This document shows positions 31,293-34,385 of a stretch of DNA of 34,385 bases, one piece after another. The stretch's first letter is position 1; every line of letters starts with the position of its first letter. The stretch lies in the NCBI GenBank assembly GCA_003248755.1, contig QFQW01000035.1, positions 1 to 34,385 of the forward strand, in the 5' to 3' direction. A model generated the notes under the pieces. That model had not been told where the DNA came from, ran no database searches, and saw nothing but the letters and a program-made list of their open reading frames with translations. Both the position numbers and the translations under genes were made by a program. The stretch comes from Chryseobacterium sp. GTDB taxonomy: Bacteria > Bacteroidota > Bacteroidia > Flavobacteriales > Weeksellaceae.

Positions 31293-32153
31293 ATGAAAGC
31301 ACTTTCTTTTTTAGCATTATTATCCATTACATTTTCTTGCTCCCAGACTCAGGAGAATTTTTCAACACTGGCAAGTCTTCCAAAGAAATTAAAAGAAGCT
31401 TCGGCTTGTGAAATTTCGAAAGCTTCACCACTGATCTGGACAATTGAGGACAACCATAATCACAATGTTCTTTTTGGATTCAATAAGAAAGGAGAATTAA
31501 TCAGGCAAATTACCATTTCCAATGTTGAAAATAATGACTGGGAAGATTTGACTTCTGATGATGAAGGGAATATCTACATTGGTGATTTTGGAAACAATGA
31601 TAATGACAGGCAAAACTTAGCCATTTATAAAATCAATGCTTCAGATTTGAATAAAGATGAAGCTAAAGCAGAATCAATTGTTCAGTTCTATTATCCCGAA
31701 CAAACCGAATTTCCTCCAAAAAAGAAAGACCGGATTTTTGATGTGGAATCATTCTTCATTCATAATAATAAGTTTTACCTTTTTACTAAAAACAGAAGTT
31801 CAAAATTTGATGGAACAACTGTTTTATATGAAGTTGATAACAACTCCACTCAAAAATTACCTGCAAAGAAAATCGGAAGTTTTGTGACTTGTGAACAGTT
31901 CAATCATTGTGCTGTGACCAGTGCAGACATCAGTCCAAATAAAGATAAAGTTGCAATCCTAAGCTCCGATAAAGTCTGGATTTTCACTAACTGGAAAGGC
32001 AATAATTTCTTCTCCGGAAATGTTGAAAAAATCGAACTGAATCATTTTACACAAAAAGAAGGATTATGTTTTAAAGATGAAAATACAATTCTAATGACGG
32101 ATGAAGGTGATAAAAAAACAACCGGAAATCTTTATCAATTGAAGTTGAAATAA
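31293..32153 (+). CDS. Beta-propeller-like lipoprotein of unknown function
   Basis: This is a 286-aa predicted lipoprotein with the acceptor Cys at residue 16 (LSITFSC). The rest looks like a six-bladed propeller: repeated strands such as ISKASPLIWTIEDNHNHN, WEDLTSDDEGNIYIGDFGNN, IFDVESFFIHNNKFYLFTKN, VTSADISPNKDKVAIL and ENTILMTDEGDKKTTGNLY. The DDEGNIYIGDFGNND segment, rich in Asp and Gly, recalls metal-binding propeller lactonases or SdiA-regulated-type domains, but I cannot confirm an active site. It is probably anchored in the outer membrane or periplasm. Single gene between the queA terminator and a convergent acetyltransferase; no obvious terminator follows. Confidence 0.72.
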   Translation: MKALSFLALLSITFSCSQTQENFSTLASLPKKLKEASACEISKASPLIWTIEDNHNHNVLFGFNKKGELIRQITISNVENNDWEDLTSDDEGNIYIGDFGNNDNDRQNLAIYKINASDLNKDEAKAESIVQFYYPEQTEFPPKKKDRIFDVESFFIHNNKFYLFTKNRSSKFDGTTVLYEVDNNSTQKLPAKKIGSFVTCEQFNHCAVTSADISPNKDKVAILSSDKVWIFTNWKGNNFFSGNVEKIELNHFTQKEGLCFKDENTILMTDEGDKKTTGNLYQLKLK

Positions 32154-32175
32154 TTCAGTTTTAGTTGGATAAAAT

Positions 32176-32706
32176 TCATCTTGTAAAAGAATATATCAAC
32201 ATATCCGTAAGAACTTCCTGTCTTTTTCTGTAATCGTTTTTTAACAAACCTTCAAACTCAAAATTGCAAAATTCCGCTACTTTTTTGCTGGCGATATTGT
32301 CCGGTGCGATTTTCATAAAGATTCGGGTCATTTTTTTTTCATTCATACAGAAATTACGAAATGCTTCCAAAGCCTCATAAGAATATTTGTTTCCGGAAAA
32401 ATCATTGAAGATAAAATAGGCCAACTCACCTTTCGGAACCGACCAATCGATTTCTCTAACTGAAATATGTCCAATCAATTCATCCGATTCCCCGAGAAAA
32501 ATCCCAAAATAAAAACCTTCATTATTCTGACAGCTTTCAATCTTTTTTTGGAAGTATAATTTTGCTTCTTCTAAAGTTTTAGTTGCGTCCAAAGTTCTGG
32601 AAAAGTAGTCTTCCAGATAAATTTTATCATTCTGAAATTTAGTATAAAATTCTTCTGCAAAATCTAATGAATAAGGTTTCAGAATAAGACGTTTGGTTTT
32701 TATCAT
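32176..32706 (-). CDS. GNAT family N-acetyltransferase (RimJ/RimL-like)
   Basis: This is a 176-aa cytoplasmic acetyltransferase. It opens with IKTKRLILKPYSLDFAEEFY, the typical start of the RimJ/RimL subgroup. It goes on through FYFGIFLGESDELIGHISV and the strand GELAYFIFNDFSGNKYSYEA, where the acetyl-CoA pyrophosphate loop normally sits, to NIASKKVAEFCNFEFEGLL, the classic Asn...GF-like helix-strand. Substrate is unknown: N-terminal amino groups of ribosomal proteins or small amines are family options. I use the ATG at 32706; a GTG one codon upstream is also possible. It follows the outer-membrane protein gene by nine bases in the same operon. Confidence 0.85.
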   Translation of the reverse strand: MIKTKRLILKPYSLDFAEEFYTKFQNDKIYLEDYFSRTLDATKTLEEAKLYFQKKIESCQNNEGFYFGIFLGESDELIGHISVREIDWSVPKGELAYFIFNDFSGNKYSYEALEAFRNFCMNEKKMTRIFMKIAPDNIASKKVAEFCNFEFEGLLKNDYRKRQEVLTDMLIYSFTR

Positions 32707-32715
32707 CACATCATT

Positions 32716-34385
32716 TTAAAAAGTTCCGCCAATCCCAATCACCAATCTTCCACCGTCAGAAGACTGGAAATATGAAGCATTGACAGAAATCGCATCAACA
32801 GCATTCAACCAAAATCCACCGCCGTATGAGTTATGCCATTTGTCGGAACTCTCGTTCGGATTCCAAACTCTTCCTAAATCAAATCCACCGAAAAATCCAT
32901 AGCTCAAAGGTAAAATTGAATTTTTGATTTTCCCGACTTCATATTTCAAATCTGTGGTTTGAAAGAAAGAATTCTTCCCATAAAAACGGTTGAATCGGAA
33001 ACCTCTCAAATCATTATTCCCACCCAAAGTTGACATCTGATAAAACTTGTAACCATCTCCCAAAAGCCATTTTGCTTTTGCATAAGACGACCAAACCAAT
33101 CTTTTATTTGTCGTTAAATAATGTAAAAATCCAAGTCCGGTTTCGAGCGAAGTATATTGCCTGTCCGTATTTTCAAGGTTCATATTGTAAACTGCTCTTA
33201 CATCGAATTTCATTCCCAGTTTCGGATTGGCTTTATTATCGTAATTTTCATAATTGAAGGACACATCTGCTCCACCAAATCGCTTTGAAGTGAATACATC
33301 TTCATTAATAACATTTGGCAAAGAAATATACCGATTTGCTGTTCTATCGATTTTCAGAACTTCATATTTCAGTTTCGCTGAAAAAGTTGATGCATTTTTG
33401 TTCCAATTGATTGACGGTGAAAATGCAAATTCCTTCGCTCTTACATTGGTAAATCGGTTTCCAAATTCTTCATTCAAATTAATGGTTTCATTCCCTATTC
33501 CGTAGAAATTCCGGATGTAATGAGAACTCGTCACCCTCGCATCCAAACCATAAAACCAGCCACCTGTCAACTGTGGAAAAGTCCCTTGGTAAGCCAACTC
33601 ATAACCTTTGGTTCCTGTAAAATAATTGGCTTTTAACTGATGTTTTTGGAAAAAAGGATTTTGTACAAAATTGTTTACAATATAAGTTCCAACCACACCA
33701 AAAGAAAGTGCATCATCCGGATTGAAACCAAGATTTGGCATTACCAAAGTACTGTTATATTTCGGTTTTTTGTAATTATATTGATTGACGTCATAATCGT
33801 CGGTCAACGTTACACTTGTATTTCCTTTGTTTTCTAAGTTATTTTTTTTGCTTTTGTAATCGTATATTCTCACATTTTTGGAATTGGAAACTGTGTATTT
33901 GTCCTCATCCAGTCCACCTAACAATCTAACTCTGATACTCGATTTTGATTGTCCTTTCACAACAAATTCATCATCATCAGAAAGCGCATAAATCCAAATC
34001 TCTTTGGTTTCTTTTCCTGAATAAATCTTGGAAGATTCCAACTCTTCGCCAGATTTTTTCAAACGATAGATTTTGACTTCGGTTTCGTTGTTTGGTAATC
34101 TTGTGACAACAATTTTATCTTTTTTGTCCGTTCCTGTCAGCATCACTTTTCTTTCCAAGAATTTAAAATAATCTGAAGCATATTTTTTCAAATCGCCTTT
34201 ACGAATCAATAATTTTTGAATCAAATCTTCAGAAATCTTATCCTGAGTTTCTTTCGGCAGGTTTTCAAATGCTTTTCTGATATCATTTTCAGTTAAATTA
34301 TTTTGAATGAAATCCGCAACATCCAGCCAGTCTTTTTCACTAGAATTCTTCGTGAAAGCCAAATCCAAAGGATAAGGTTCGCGAT
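32716..34385 (-). CDS. BamA/TamA-like outer-membrane barrel protein (5' end outside window)
   Basis: The reading frame is open to the window edge (REPYPLDL precedes the first in-frame TTG at 34368), so only the C-terminal 556 residues or so are present. The first 200 visible residues are charged. The rest is a 16-strand-type beta barrel of the Omp85/bacterial surface antigen class: ALSFGVVGTYIVNNFVQNPF, RFGGADVSFNYENYDNKANP, STLGGNNDLRGFRFNRFYGK (with the RGF motif of the L6 loop) and the end RLVIGIGGTF with a terminal Phe. Similar proteins in this group have an N-terminal calcineurin-like phosphoesterase domain; whether this one does cannot be seen. It leads an operon with the acetyltransferase. 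Confidence 0.8.
   Translation of the reverse strand, partial: REPYPLDLAFTKNSSEKDWLDVADFIQNNLTENDIRKAFENLPKETQDKISEDLIQKLLIRKGDLKKYASDYFKFLERKVMLTGTDKKDKIVVTRLPNNETEVKIYRLKKSGEELESSKIYSGKETKEIWIYALSDDDEFVVKGQSKSSIRVRLLGGLDEDKYTVSNSKNVRIYDYKSKKNNLENKGNTSVTLTDDYDVNQYNYKKPKYNSTLVMPNLGFNPDDALSFGVVGTYIVNNFVQNPFFQKHQLKANYFTGTKGYELAYQGTFPQLTGGWFYGLDARVTSSHYIRNFYGIGNETINLNEEFGNRFTNVRAKEFAFSPSINWNKNASTFSAKLKYEVLKIDRTANRYISLPNVINEDVFTSKRFGGADVSFNYENYDNKANPKLGMKFDVRAVYNMNLENTDRQYTSLETGLGFLHYLTTNKRLVWSSYAKAKWLLGDGYKFYQMSTLGGNNDLRGFRFNRFYGKNSFFQTTDLKYEVGKIKNSILPLSYGFFGGFDLGRVWNPNESSDKWHNSYGGGFWLNAVDAISVNASYFQSSDGGRLVIGIGGTF

Noticed and set aside
1..34385. Mobile elements, CRISPR arrays, tRNA or rRNA genes
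   Set aside because: I looked for transposase or integrase motifs, regularly spaced repeats and tRNA/rRNA signatures and saw none.

Overview
The window comes from an AT-rich genome of the phylum Bacteroidota, most likely family Weeksellaceae (Chryseobacterium and relatives). The evidence is the combination of type IX secretion (T9SS) sorting tails, a TonB-dependent receptor ending in Phe, a Flavo-1-like RNA, DUF349 and DUF6438 proteins, several Bacteroidota-type -7 promoter boxes (TAnnTTTG), and almost no Shine-Dalgarno sequences. Genus-level assignment is inference. No phage, insertion sequence, CRISPR array, rRNA or tRNA was seen. Most of the window is ordinary chromosomal housekeeping and cell-envelope genes.

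Layout. 1-2990: a Flavo-1-like RNA, an ABC-2 exporter (ATPase plus permease) and a small lipocalin-like lipoprotein, closed by a terminator. 3029-8084 (minus strand): a T9SS-secreted beta-propeller protein, a DEAD-box-type RNA helicase, a DUF6438 lipoprotein, and a membrane histidine kinase that shares an operon with it. 8197-12458: an aldose-1-epimerase-like protein (+), a secreted S9 peptidase (-), a small T9SS cargo protein (+) and secG (+). 12480-17611 (minus): an HD-domain hydrolase and peptidase E in one operon, then a TonB-dependent receptor followed by a beta-helix lipoprotein in another. 17898-20580 (+): tsaC-type synthase, CCA-adding enzyme and a GreA-like factor. 20976-25423 (+): prolyl oligopeptidase, a polytopic membrane protein, thyA, and an antitoxin followed by a frameshifted toxin. 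25520-31209: M1 aminopeptidase (+), DUF349 protein (-), queA (+). 31293-34385: a beta-propeller lipoprotein (+), a GNAT acetyltransferase (-) and the C-terminal half of a BamA-like outer-membrane protein (-) that runs off the window.

Functional themes. There are four peptidases (two of family S9, one M1, one S51), three with export signals, which fits a protein-degrading lifestyle. Three genes act on tRNA (threonylcarbamoyl-AMP synthesis, CCA addition, queuosine), but they are not all in one operon. The envelope genes include a receptor/lipoprotein pair with no SusD and a histidine kinase with no response regulator nearby.

The points most worth a second look are the toxin gene broken at a run of eight A, the Flavo-1-like RNA, a terminator-like hairpin between the promoter and start codon of the CCA-adding enzyme gene, an orphan terminator suggesting a small RNA or long 3' UTR near 20.6-20.9 kb, the receptor/beta-helix pair, and the DEFD variant of helicase motif II. 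I do not see a clear novel multi-gene defence or biosynthetic system here.
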